Assembly: GCA_948759685.1 (NCBI GenBank)
Contig: CAQBGY010000283.1
Coordinates: forward strand, 1-5,037
Origin: an uncultured Eubacterium sp.
GTDB taxonomy: Bacteria > Bacillota_A > Clostridia > Lachnospirales > Lachnospiraceae
DNA: 5,037 bases
Direction of reading: 5' to 3'
The position numbers and the translations under genes were made by a program. A model generated the notes under the pieces. It ran no database searches. It saw only the letters and a program-made list of their open reading frames with translations, and was not told the DNA's origin. Below, piece after piece: positions 1-5,021 of the stretch (the stretch's first letter is position 1; every line of letters starts with the position of its first letter).

Positions 1-53
1 GGATGGAGCTCTTTTCAATTAGAATACAGCGCACTTTTCAATTAGTATCTACA
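1..53. mobile_element. Terminus of an insertion sequence (IS21-like), partial
   Basis: Two exact copies of CTTTTCAATTAG lie at 11-22 and 34-45, 23 bp apart. The stretch closes with TCTACA at 48-53, so the outer end read inward starts TGTAGATAC. Spaced repeats inside a terminus that begins TG and ends CA are typical of IS21-family elements. The reading frame of the neighbouring HAD gene loses its family likeness at this junction and stops inside the repeat region, which supports an insertion boundary near 53. The transposase genes and the other end lie outside the window, so the family assignment and the exact boundary are inferences, and target duplication cannot be tested here. Confidence 0.5.
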
Positions 54-153
54 GAGTAACATAGGGAGTTACTGCCTTTTTTAAGGCTTTGAGGCACATG
101 GGAATTGTATCTCCGATTGTACCGTCTAAGTCAAAGGCTACTAATTTAATCAT
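49..153 (-). pseudogene. HAD-family hydrolase, N-terminal fragment broken by an insertion
   Basis: Reading leftwards from the ATG at 153 gives a 34-residue peptide beginning MIKLVAFDLDGTIGDT. The DxDGT motif (Asp8, Asp10) is HAD motif I: the first Asp is the nucleophile and the second the acid/base in phosphoglycolate-phosphatase-like enzymes. An intact member has roughly 210-230 residues, with a cap domain and motifs II-IV. Here the frame ends at TAG (49-51), just after AVTPYV, inside the putative IS end. The fragment lacks every other catalytic motif and cannot be a working phosphatase. It starts only 4 bp after the acetyltransferase stop, so it was the downstream gene of a two-gene operon. 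The rest of the gene may lie beyond the element, outside the window. The gene identity is well supported by the motif and context; the substrate is unknown. Confidence 0.75.
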
Positions 154-157
154 AACC

Positions 158-754
158 TTACATTTGATTGATTTTCCGTATCACCCGGCAAGGATTTCCT
201 ACCGCCAAGCTATTTGCCGGAATATCTTTGGTTACAACACTTCCTGCACCAATCACACATTTTTGCCCTATTGTCACTCCCGGTAAAATAATTACTCCAC
301 CGCCAATCCAGCAGCCATCCTCTATCATGACAGGGAGGGCAAAAGTTCGACGGACATACTTACAGCCATCCGGGGTTTCTGTCAATACAAGTCGTTCATT
401 AAACTCTACCGGGTGAGTTGCCGTATAGATTTGTACATTAGGTGCTACCAGCACATTGTTCCCTATGGTAATCTTATTGCAATCGACAAATGTACAACCA
501 GTATTTACGGTGACATTATCACCGATATGTATATTGCATCCATAATCACATATAAACGAATGACCGACAGAAACATTTGCGCCTATACTTCCAAACATTT
601 CCTTTAGTACGGCATATTTTTCAGTCTTTTGTTCATACGGCAAAGAATTATATTTCATCAACAAGTGATGAGCTTTACTTTTCAAATCCATAAAAAACGG
701 GTCGTGGCAATCATACCATTCACCTGCCAAACATTTTTCCATTTCAGTTTTCAT
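158..754 (-). CDS. Sugar O-acetyltransferase, maltose/galactoside acetyltransferase type
   Basis: This 198-residue protein is predicted to be a cytoplasmic enzyme moving an acetyl group from acetyl-CoA to a hydroxyl of a sugar (maltose, galactoside or similar). Residues 4-50 form the N-terminal helical Mac domain with the family signature LAGEWYD (9-15). Residues ~58-190 form a left-handed parallel beta-helix of hexapeptide repeats, for example IHIGDN, ITIGNN and CVIGAGSVV. TATHPV at 111-116 contains the expected catalytic histidine, His114, and Asn84 in VNTGC matches the conserved substrate-binding asparagine. The C-terminus LAVGNPCRVIRKI is standard. Length and motifs are complete, so it should be active. 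Met1 is preferred over Met5 because the family usually has a few residues before the EK-LAGEWYD motif. It was co-transcribed with the broken HAD gene and is divergent from the AraC-type regulator. The real acceptor sugar cannot be read from sequence; members of this class are often assigned to detoxification of non-metabolised sugars. Confidence 0.92.
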   Translation of the reverse strand: MKTEMEKCLAGEWYDCHDPFFMDLKSKAHHLLMKYNSLPYEQKTEKYAVLKEMFGSIGANVSVGHSFICDYGCNIHIGDNVTVNTGCTFVDCNKITIGNNVLVAPNVQIYTATHPVEFNERLVLTETPDGCKYVRRTFALPVMIEDGCWIGGGVIILPGVTIGQKCVIGAGSVVTKDIPANSLAVGNPCRVIRKINQM

Positions 755-777
755 AAGCTATAATTTTAAATATATTG

Positions 778-785
778 CAAAGTTA
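778..785 (-). promoter_or_regulatory. Putative -7 promoter element of the acetyltransferase gene
   Basis: On the minus strand this reads TAACTTTG, an exact match to the Bacteroidales -7 consensus TAnnTTTG, followed by CA. Transcription would begin near 772 and give an ~18-nt leader before the ATG at 754. No clear TTTG -33 element is seen at the expected distance, so the promoter may be weak or activator-dependent, which fits the neighbouring AraC-type regulator. Confidence 0.5.
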
Positions 786-790
786 TACCG

Positions 791-836
791 ATTTTTCGGC
801 TAATTTTAGGTATTATTTTTCGTTATTTTGGTATTA
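791..836. promoter_or_regulatory. Imperfect direct repeat, possible operator for the AraC-type regulator
   Basis: Copy 1 (791-815) and copy 2 (815-836) share ATTTTTCG, then TAATTTT or TTATTTT, then GGTATTA, with two small indels between them. The GGTATTA ends (809-815 and 830-836) are exactly 21 bp apart, about two helical turns, which is the geometry AraC-family dimers use on tandem half-sites. The repeat lies in the divergent intergenic region, directly upstream of the acetyltransferase -7 element. Binding by the adjacent regulator is inferred. Low complexity (T-rich) weakens the case. Confidence 0.4.
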
Positions 837-860
837 ATCCGTTTTTTAGGGCTATATTTA
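827..860 (+). promoter_or_regulatory. Weak candidate promoter of the AraC-type regulator gene
   Basis: TTTG at 827-830 and TATATTTA at 853-860 resemble the Bacteroidales -33/-7 pair. The spacer is 22 bp, a little long, and the -7 element ends in A instead of G. If used, transcription would start almost at the ATG (865), giving a very short or leaderless message. The second direct-repeat copy overlaps the -33 element, which would allow autorepression. Confidence 0.22.
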
Positions 861-864
861 TGGC

Positions 865-1704
865 ATGAAAAGAGAAAACCTACATCAACCATTCGAAATT
901 AGTTTTAGCGAGCTTGCCGAATCCTTGCTAAAAGAGCATGAACATACCTTTTTTGAATTAGTATATATTCTTTCAGGAACAGGCATCCAATGGATTAACA
1001 ACAATATGTTTCCTTATCATGACGGACATTTGTTTATGATTACTCCCGGAGATACGCATTCTTTCGAAATCCATACAACAACTAAGTTTGTCGACATCAA
1101 GTTTAACGACATATATATACATTCTTCTGTTTTCGGTGCTGAAAATATCCAAAGACTGGAGTTTATTCTTCAACATGCTAATCATCAACCCGGTTGTATA
1201 CTAAGAAATAAAGTAGATAAGCTATTGGTGAAACCCATGATTGAAGCGATTATCAGGGAATATATTAACCGAAATTTATACAGCAAGGAGATTATAACAC
1301 AAATAATTAATACGATTATTATTGTGGTAGCACGCAATATCGCAATGTTCTTGCCTGAACAGGTGGATGAATGCTCTGAGGACAAATCGCTTGACATATT
1401 GCAGTATATTCAAGCAAACATCTATAAAACAGGTAAAATCAGAGCAAAAGATATAAGCCAACATTTTGGCATTTCGGAGAATTATTTAGGACGATATATC
1501 AAAAAACATACTAATGAAACTATGCAGCAATACATTTTAAACTACAAACTAAAGTTAGTAGAAAATAGATTATTACATAGTCAAATGAGAATTTGTGAAA
1601 TCGTTGAAGAATTGGGATTTACCGATGAGAGCCATCTTAATAAGTTTTTCAAAAAGTATAGAGGATGCAGCCCCTCTAATTTCAGAAAGAACAATTTGAA
1701 GTAA
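865..1704 (+). CDS. AraC-family transcriptional regulator with cupin sensor domain
   Basis: This 279-residue cytoplasmic DNA-binding regulator has the usual length for the family. Residues ~10-85 form the N-terminal AraC-type cupin fold, which normally binds a small effector such as a sugar. It includes HEHTFFELVYILSGTG (25-40), the turn YHDGHLFMITPGDTHSF (51-67) and VDIKF. Residues ~90-170 are a helical linker. Residues ~173-277 form the double helix-turn-helix. The first HTH is AKDISQHFGISENYLGRYIKK (194-214). The second is ICEIVEELGFTDESHLNKFFKKYRGCSPSNFRK (243-275), with the family signature GF-(D)ESHLNKFFKKY-G-SP-FR. No residue looks damaged. The gene is divergent from the sugar acetyltransferase, the standard arrangement for a local regulator, so a role in controlling that operon is inferred. 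The effector cannot be deduced. No Shine-Dalgarno is present, as normal for this phylum; the AT-rich stretch before the ATG may aid initiation. Confidence 0.93.
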   Translation: MKRENLHQPFEISFSELAESLLKEHEHTFFELVYILSGTGIQWINNNMFPYHDGHLFMITPGDTHSFEIHTTTKFVDIKFNDIYIHSSVFGAENIQRLEFILQHANHQPGCILRNKVDKLLVKPMIEAIIREYINRNLYSKEIITQIINTIIIVVARNIAMFLPEQVDECSEDKSLDILQYIQANIYKTGKIRAKDISQHFGISENYLGRYIKKHTNETMQQYILNYKLKLVENRLLHSQMRICEIVEELGFTDESHLNKFFKKYRGCSPSNFRKNNLK

Positions 1705-1753
1705 ACCATATATATATCCTTGTTTTTAGAGTTATTAAAACAATAGAAATGAC

Positions 1754-1761
1754 TATTTTTG
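1754..1761 (+). promoter_or_regulatory. Putative -7 promoter element of the three-gene unit
   Basis: TATTTTTG matches TAnnTTTG exactly and is followed by CA, as often seen in Bacteroides promoters. Initiation near 1767 would give a leader of about 9 nt before the ATG at 1776. No good TTTG -33 element sits upstream; a T-rich stretch at 1721-1727 is the nearest. This would be the promoter for the 1776-4756 genes. Confidence 0.45.
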
Positions 1762-1775
1762 CATTATATTTATAG

Positions 1776-3155
1776 ATGTCTATGACAAATACAGAAACCA
1801 TACAATCACTTATCGATAGCGGAGAAGGCTATAATGTAGAGTTTAAAGTTCGTGTACCTTCAAAAGTTCGTGAACTAACAGAGGAAATTTGCGCTTTCGC
1901 TAATGCTGACGGAGGATATTTGCTTATCGGCGTAGATGATAACGGACAGATTATTGGTACAGGTTTGGAAAATGACAAACGTTCAGCCATTCAAGGCTCT
2001 ATCAGTGAAATATCTCCAGCTCTCCATTGTGATATGTATGCGGTAAATATCGAGGATAAGACAGTTTGGGTAATTGATGTTCCATCAGGGAAAGATAAAC
2101 CTTATATATTTTCCGGTTCTATCTTTGTGCGTGAGGGAGCAAACTCACAGAAACTTCGTACTGTCGAAGAAATGCGCAGTTTCTTTCAGGAATGCAACAA
2201 AATATTTTTTGATGCTATCCCTTGTTCGTGGTTCAACATTTACACAGATGCAGATGAACAAGCGATAAAAGACTTTCGCACGGAAGCAAAGCTAAGTCCA
2301 TCGACTGCCAACAAACAGATATTTGAGAATTTGGAACTGTTTACGGATAACGGAGTAGCCAAGAATGGAACAGCCATGTTCTTTGGGAAACAACCTGAAC
2401 GAAAGTTTCCACACGCAGTAACAAGATGTGTCCTTTTCAAAGGAACAACCAAAGTATATATCATTGATGATAAAACCTTTGGCGGTCCACTATACCAACA
2501 ATATTTGCAGGCTATGGCATGGCTAGAAAGTAAACTGCAAGTAGCTTATAAAATTGAGGGAGCAGGACCAAGAGAAGAAATTTGGGAAATTCCTCTTACT
2601 GTGTTTAAAGAAGCCATTATTAACGCTCTCTCACATCGTGATTATTACGAACAGGGAGCAACCATTACAATAGAAATGTTTGATGACCGGGTAGAGGTTT
2701 CTAATCCCGGAGGGCTTTTGCCTATCGTAGCTAAAGATTTCGGACACAAGAGCATGACACGCAACCCATTAATCTTTGGATTGTTTACCCGTATGCATTT
2801 GGTTGAAAGGGTGGCATCCGGCATTCCCCGTATGCAAGAAGCTATGAAAGAAGCCAATCTTCCTGAGCCTGATTTTCATACGGACGGGATGTTTACGGTT
2901 ATATTCAAAAGAGGTATCAGTATCAAGAATGATACTGTAAATGATACTGTAAATGATACTGTAAATAGCAAGGAGAAAGAAGTTTTAAAGATAATCCAGA
3001 AATATCCTGGACTCAATTCGTCCAAGATTGCAGAATTAATAAAGAAAAGTATTCCAACAGCAAAACGCCACTTAAATTCTTTAGTTAAATCAGGTTTAAT
3101 TGAGTTTAGGGGGGCACAAAAAACGGGGGGGTATTATATTATAAATCAACAGTAA
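1776..3155 (+). CDS. AlbA_2 / GHKL-like ATP-binding / winged-helix protein (COG2865 type)
   Basis: This 459-residue predicted transcriptional regulator is cytoplasmic. Residues ~15-130 form an AlbA_2 (Schlafen-type) domain, with GYNVEFK (18-24), the helix ELTEEICAFANADGGYLLIGVDDNG (33-57) and SIFVREGANSQKL (115-127). Residues ~145-260 are a linker region. Residues ~270-380 resemble the RecG-like C-terminal ATPase fold of this family. They contain FKEAIINALSHRDY (277-290, N-box-like, Asn283), DDRVEVSNPGGLLP (303-316) and RNPLIFGLFTRMHLVERVASGI (329-350). Residues 385-397 are NDTVNDTVNDTVN, encoded by a perfect 12-bp tandem repeat. Residues ~399-455 form a winged helix (LNSSKIAELIKKSIPTAKRHLNSLVKSGLIE). 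Relatives are common in Bacteroidota genomes and mobile islands, and their targets are mostly unknown. Met1 is used; Met3 (1782) is possible. It is the first gene of a likely operon with the two genes downstream. The G6 and G7 runs near its 3' end are unusual in such AT-rich DNA. Confidence 0.88.
   Translation: MSMTNTETIQSLIDSGEGYNVEFKVRVPSKVRELTEEICAFANADGGYLLIGVDDNGQIIGTGLENDKRSAIQGSISEISPALHCDMYAVNIEDKTVWVIDVPSGKDKPYIFSGSIFVREGANSQKLRTVEEMRSFFQECNKIFFDAIPCSWFNIYTDADEQAIKDFRTEAKLSPSTANKQIFENLELFTDNGVAKNGTAMFFGKQPERKFPHAVTRCVLFKGTTKVYIIDDKTFGGPLYQQYLQAMAWLESKLQVAYKIEGAGPREEIWEIPLTVFKEAIINALSHRDYYEQGATITIEMFDDRVEVSNPGGLLPIVAKDFGHKSMTRNPLIFGLFTRMHLVERVASGIPRMQEAMKEANLPEPDFHTDGMFTVIFKRGISIKNDTVNDTVNDTVNSKEKEVLKIIQKYPGLNSSKIAELIKKSIPTAKRHLNSLVKSGLIEFRGAQKTGGYYIINQQ
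2928..2966 (+). repeat. In-frame 12-bp tandem repeat in an interdomain linker
   Basis: Three perfect copies of AATGATACTGTA (2928-2939, 2940-2951, 2952-2963) are followed by a partial AAT. Each copy encodes Asn-Asp-Thr-Val. The array sits exactly between the ATPase-like domain and the C-terminal winged helix, so changes in copy number would alter linker length by four residues without shifting the frame. Confidence 0.95.
3109..3131 (+). other. Clustered homopolymer runs (G6, A6, G7) at the 3' end of the AlbA_2 gene
   Basis: G6 occupies 3109-3114, A6 occupies 3118-3123 and G7 occupies 3125-3131, all within 23 bp of AT-rich coding sequence. They encode part of RGAQKTGG at the end of the winged helix. 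Such runs are prone to polymerase slippage. In the +1 sense the reading frame leads without a stop into the next gene. Whether this is functional or incidental cannot be decided from one sequence. Confidence 0.6.
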
Positions 3156-3199
3156 GCTACATTATCATAGCATTATTAATCAATATAACTGTTTGGCAT

Positions 3200-3547
3200 A
3201 TGAATACTGATGAAACAATCAATAAAGAGGAGTTGACTTTGCAAAACACTCCTAAAGCAGTAAATTATCTTATAAATGAAATTGCTGAAATGAGAGTTTT
3301 ACTTGAACATATAGAGTCACAATTAGGTTTAGGGGTTGATAAGCACAGACCTATAAATATTGAAAAAGCATGTCAAATTCTAAATCAAACTAAAAATGGC
3401 ATCAATAAAATGGTCAGAAGCCGAACCATACCTCATTATATACAAGGAAACAAAGTTTATTTCTTTGAGGACGAATTAATTAAATGGGTTGAGAAGGGAC
3501 GTGTTGCTACTCTACAAGAAAAATATACATCAAAGAGAAACTACTAA
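3200..3547 (+). CDS. Small coiled-coil and helix-turn-helix protein, excisionase/HTH_17-like
   Basis: This 115-residue putative DNA-binding protein has two parts. Residues ~20-43 (KAVNYLINEIAEMRVLLEHIESQL) are an amphipathic helix likely to form a coiled coil, probably for dimerisation. Residues ~51-98 form a MerR/excisionase-type winged helix: PINIEKACQILNQTKNGINKMV, then RTIPHYIQGNKVYFFEDELIKWVEKG, where IPHY-xx-(N)KVYF-E-EL-KW is the HTH_17 wing signature. Proteins of this layout are frequent on Bacteroides conjugative and mobilisable elements as excisionase-like or regulatory factors. No integrase accompanies it here, so a role in excision is not supported; a regulatory partner role for the neighbouring genes is as likely. 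It begins 44 bp after the previous stop and ends 12 bp before the next start. The frame is open upstream of the ATG back to 3110, overlapping the end of the previous gene, so the ATG at 3200 is chosen on family length. Confidence 0.8.
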   Translation: MNTDETINKEELTLQNTPKAVNYLINEIAEMRVLLEHIESQLGLGVDKHRPINIEKACQILNQTKNGINKMVRSRTIPHYIQGNKVYFFEDELIKWVEKGRVATLQEKYTSKRNY

Positions 3548-3559
3548 TACTCAATCAGT

Positions 3560-4756
3560 ATGGAACTGACACGCAAAGAATTATATGACTTAGTATGGTC
3601 TGAGCCAATGACAACCATATGTAAACGTTTTGGTCTTTCAGATAATGGTTTAAGAAAACGCTGTAAATCGATGAATATACCCACACCACCTTTGGGGTAT
3701 TGGGCAAAACTGAAATATGGTAAGCAAGTCACACCTCTACCGTTCCAACAAGAGGAAACAAACGCAACTCAATCAACAACACTTCAAGAAGCCAAAGAAC
3801 CTAAAGTAGAAATGGAGAAATCCGTAAATCCATACAAGCAACGTGAACTGGAAATTTGCAGTGGTGATATTTCATGCTTTAAGGTTCCAGAAGTCTTATA
3901 TGCTAAAAATCCTCTAATAATCGACACAAAAGAAAAATTCAGACAGCGATCAGAAAATCAATATTTAAAGAAAAATCCCTATAAAAGTAAAATAAGAGAA
4001 ACGTTAGACCTCTATGTTTCTGAGAATATGCTAGATAGAGCACTATCTATTTTTGATACAATTATAAAAGGCTTAATTTTTAGAGGACATAGTATTAAAT
4101 GCAAAGACAATCAGACCTATGCCATTGTTGATGGTGAGGAAATTCAAATAAGATTAACTGAAAGAAAAAAGCAAAATCCTAATAGCAGTAATCGCTGTGA
4201 TAACAATAATAATATCTTTTCTGGCGAATTACAGTTTTATATTTATCATAGTTCGAGCTTTCATAGCCCAACACTAGTTCATGATACGGCTTATACTAAA
4301 ATCGAAGATAAAATAATTAGTATAGTAGCATACCTAGAGATTGAAGCAGATAATAGAAAGACAGAACGTATTGAAGCAGAAGAGAGAGAAAAGCGACGTA
4401 AAGAAGAAGAACGAAAAAGAGAAGAATTCGAAGAAGAGAAAAGAAAAGAGCTAGAAGACTTTAAAGACCTATTATACTCTGCTGAACGTTTTCGAAAAAC
4501 TAATATTTTAAGAGAATATATTAATGCATTTGAGAACCATGCAATTGAAGATGGTGAAACTGATGATGAACTGCTAGCAAAGATACAATGGGCTAGAGAG
4601 AAAGCTGATTGGCTTGATCCTTTCATAGCTAAAAAGGACAATTATCTCAATTCTTATGATATGGATCGAATATTACAGGCTGCTGTTCCAGAACGAAGCT
4701 ATCGCAATTCAGGGTACTCTTTTTGGACTAAACCTTATTGGAAGAAAAAACGATAA
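3560..4756 (+). CDS. Uncharacterised protein with N-terminal HTH-like module and charged coiled coil
   Basis: I do not recognise a characterised family for this 398-residue protein. Residues 3-62 (start ELTRKELYDLVWSEPMTTI, then CKRFGLSDNGLRKRCKSMNI, then PTPPLGYWAKLKYGK) look like a conserved helix-turn-helix-like module, recalled from hypothetical proteins of many bacteria, with the pattern LY-LVW-EPM, (S)D-GL-K-C, IP-P--GYWAK. Residues ~65-110 are polar linker. Residues ~115-260 are a mixed alpha/beta domain (RALSIFDTIIKGLIFRGHSI, AIVDGEEIQIRLTE, GELQFYIYH). Residues ~262-305 are a Glu/Lys/Arg-rich helix, probably a coiled coil. Residues ~307-360 are helical and end with AREKADWLDPFI. The C-terminus is basic (YWKKKR). 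There is no signal peptide or membrane segment. The N-terminal module suggests nucleic-acid binding, which is inference. It follows the small HTH gene by 12 bp, so it is probably translated from the same message. Codon use is very AT-rich, consistent with acquired DNA. Confidence 0.8.
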   Translation: MELTRKELYDLVWSEPMTTICKRFGLSDNGLRKRCKSMNIPTPPLGYWAKLKYGKQVTPLPFQQEETNATQSTTLQEAKEPKVEMEKSVNPYKQRELEICSGDISCFKVPEVLYAKNPLIIDTKEKFRQRSENQYLKKNPYKSKIRETLDLYVSENMLDRALSIFDTIIKGLIFRGHSIKCKDNQTYAIVDGEEIQIRLTERKKQNPNSSNRCDNNNNIFSGELQFYIYHSSSFHSPTLVHDTAYTKIEDKIISIVAYLEIEADNRKTERIEAEEREKRRKEEERKREEFEEEKRKELEDFKDLLYSAERFRKTNILREYINAFENHAIEDGETDDELLAKIQWAREKADWLDPFIAKKDNYLNSYDMDRILQAAVPERSYRNSGYSFWTKPYWKKKR

Positions 4757-4783
4757 CCGTATTCAAATTATGAAGAGCAAAAT

Positions 4784-4813
4784 ATTGCTTTCATATAATA
4801 ATACTTATCTTTG
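4784..4813 (+). promoter_or_regulatory. Putative Bacteroidales promoter in the 3' intergenic region
   Basis: ATTG (4784-4787) and TATCTTTG (4806-4813) are separated by 18 bp. The -7 element is an exact TAnnTTTG match followed by CA; the -33 element matches TTTG at three of four bases. A transcript starting near 4819 would end at the terminator at ~5021, about 200 nt, with no convincing protein in it. Confidence 0.35.
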
Positions 4814-4822
4814 CATTCAGAA

Positions 4823-4911
4823 ATCGTACCCAAGATACAAACTTGTGTTGAACGGTGCAAAGCTGTGAAAACCTTATTCAAGGGACTTACATCGTAGCAA
4901 AGATACAACTT
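4823..4911. repeat. Imperfect direct repeat pair, 21-22 bp
   Basis: The copies at 4823-4844 and 4891-4911 share ATCGTA, then AAGATACAA, then CTT in the same order, differing by two substitutions and one extra A (19 of 22 positions equal). Their starts are 68 bp apart, and sequence outside the copies does not match. They could be a binding-site pair, a duplicated promoter remnant or an old recombination scar. Confidence 0.6.
4898..4905 (-). promoter_or_regulatory. Minus-strand TATCTTTG promoter-like motif
   Basis: CAAAGATA on the plus strand reads TATCTTTG on the minus strand, an exact -7 consensus. It would drive transcription leftwards, antisense to the tail of the 398-residue gene. No TTTG -33 element is visible at the right distance, so it may be fortuitous. 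Confidence 0.22.
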
Positions 4912-4981
4912 ACTGAAAGATAGTGTCATAACAACCCGTTTTCGGTTGCTGGTAGCACCACCTTGAAGAAAAAAAGACAGT

Positions 4982-5021
4982 AAGAAGGTGTGTCGTAATA
5001 CACGATGCGCCTTCTTTTTTT
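4982..5021 (+). terminator. Strong intrinsic (rho-independent) terminator
   Basis: The arms AGAAGGTGTGTCGT (4983-4996) and ACGATGCGCCTTCT (5002-5015) pair over 14 bp with three G-U wobbles and a 5-nt AATAC loop; A4982 and T5016 add a fifteenth pair. The stem runs into a T7 tract at 5015-5021. It would end rightward transcription, either of the three-gene unit (226 nt after its last stop) or of a separate short transcript from the 4806 promoter. The minus-strand side has only a displaced T run, so it is mainly unidirectional. Confidence 0.85.

Larger units (their letters stand above)
4757..4981. other. Non-coding stretch after the cassette
   Basis: No reading frame here has support. A 70-codon frame running from 4656 to 4868 overlaps the 398-residue gene and has no recognisable features. 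The stretch holds two facing promoter-like motifs, an imperfect direct repeat and small inverted repeats (CCTT/AAGG at 4872-4883, CAACC/GGTTG at 4932-4948) ahead of a strong terminator. It may be a 3' untranslated region, a small RNA of about 200 nt, or the leader of a gene to the right. Confidence 0.4.

Noticed and set aside
1185..1397. Minus-strand frame with a hydrophobic stretch resembling a membrane protein
   Set aside because: It lies wholly inside the AraC-type gene, opposite an Ile-rich helix; the hydrophobicity comes from AT-rich antisense codons.
1707..1718. ATATATAT run after the AraC-type gene
   Set aside because: A short AT run in AT-rich intergenic DNA. It does not form a GC-containing hairpin followed by a T tract, so it is not called a terminator.
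1845..1872. AAAGTTCGTG repeated 18 bp apart near the start of the AlbA_2 gene
   Set aside because: Both copies are in frame and encode KVR within KVRVPSKVRE, so coding need explains them. A regulatory role is possible but unsupported.
4291..4641. 116-residue minus-strand reading frame rich in serine
   Set aside because: It is the antisense shadow of the Glu/Lys-rich helix of the 398-residue protein: GAA/GAG/AAG codons read backwards give TTC/CTC/CTT and TCT. No start context or family likeness.
4656..4868. 70-residue plus-strand frame overlapping the end of the 398-residue gene
   Set aside because: Over a third of it overlaps a well-supported gene in another frame, and the rest has no motif, promoter or domain. 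Probably chance.
4806..4905. Invertible promoter between TATCTTTGC and GCAAAGATA
   Set aside because: The inverted repeats are only 9 bp and are themselves the promoter motifs. Known Bacteroides invertible promoters have longer flanking repeats with the promoter inside, and no invertase gene is present.
4943..4966. tRNA-like words such as CTGGTAGCACCACC near the right end
   Set aside because: They resemble a D-arm only superficially. No acceptor stem, anticodon arm or T-arm can be drawn around them, and no discriminator/CCA end fits.
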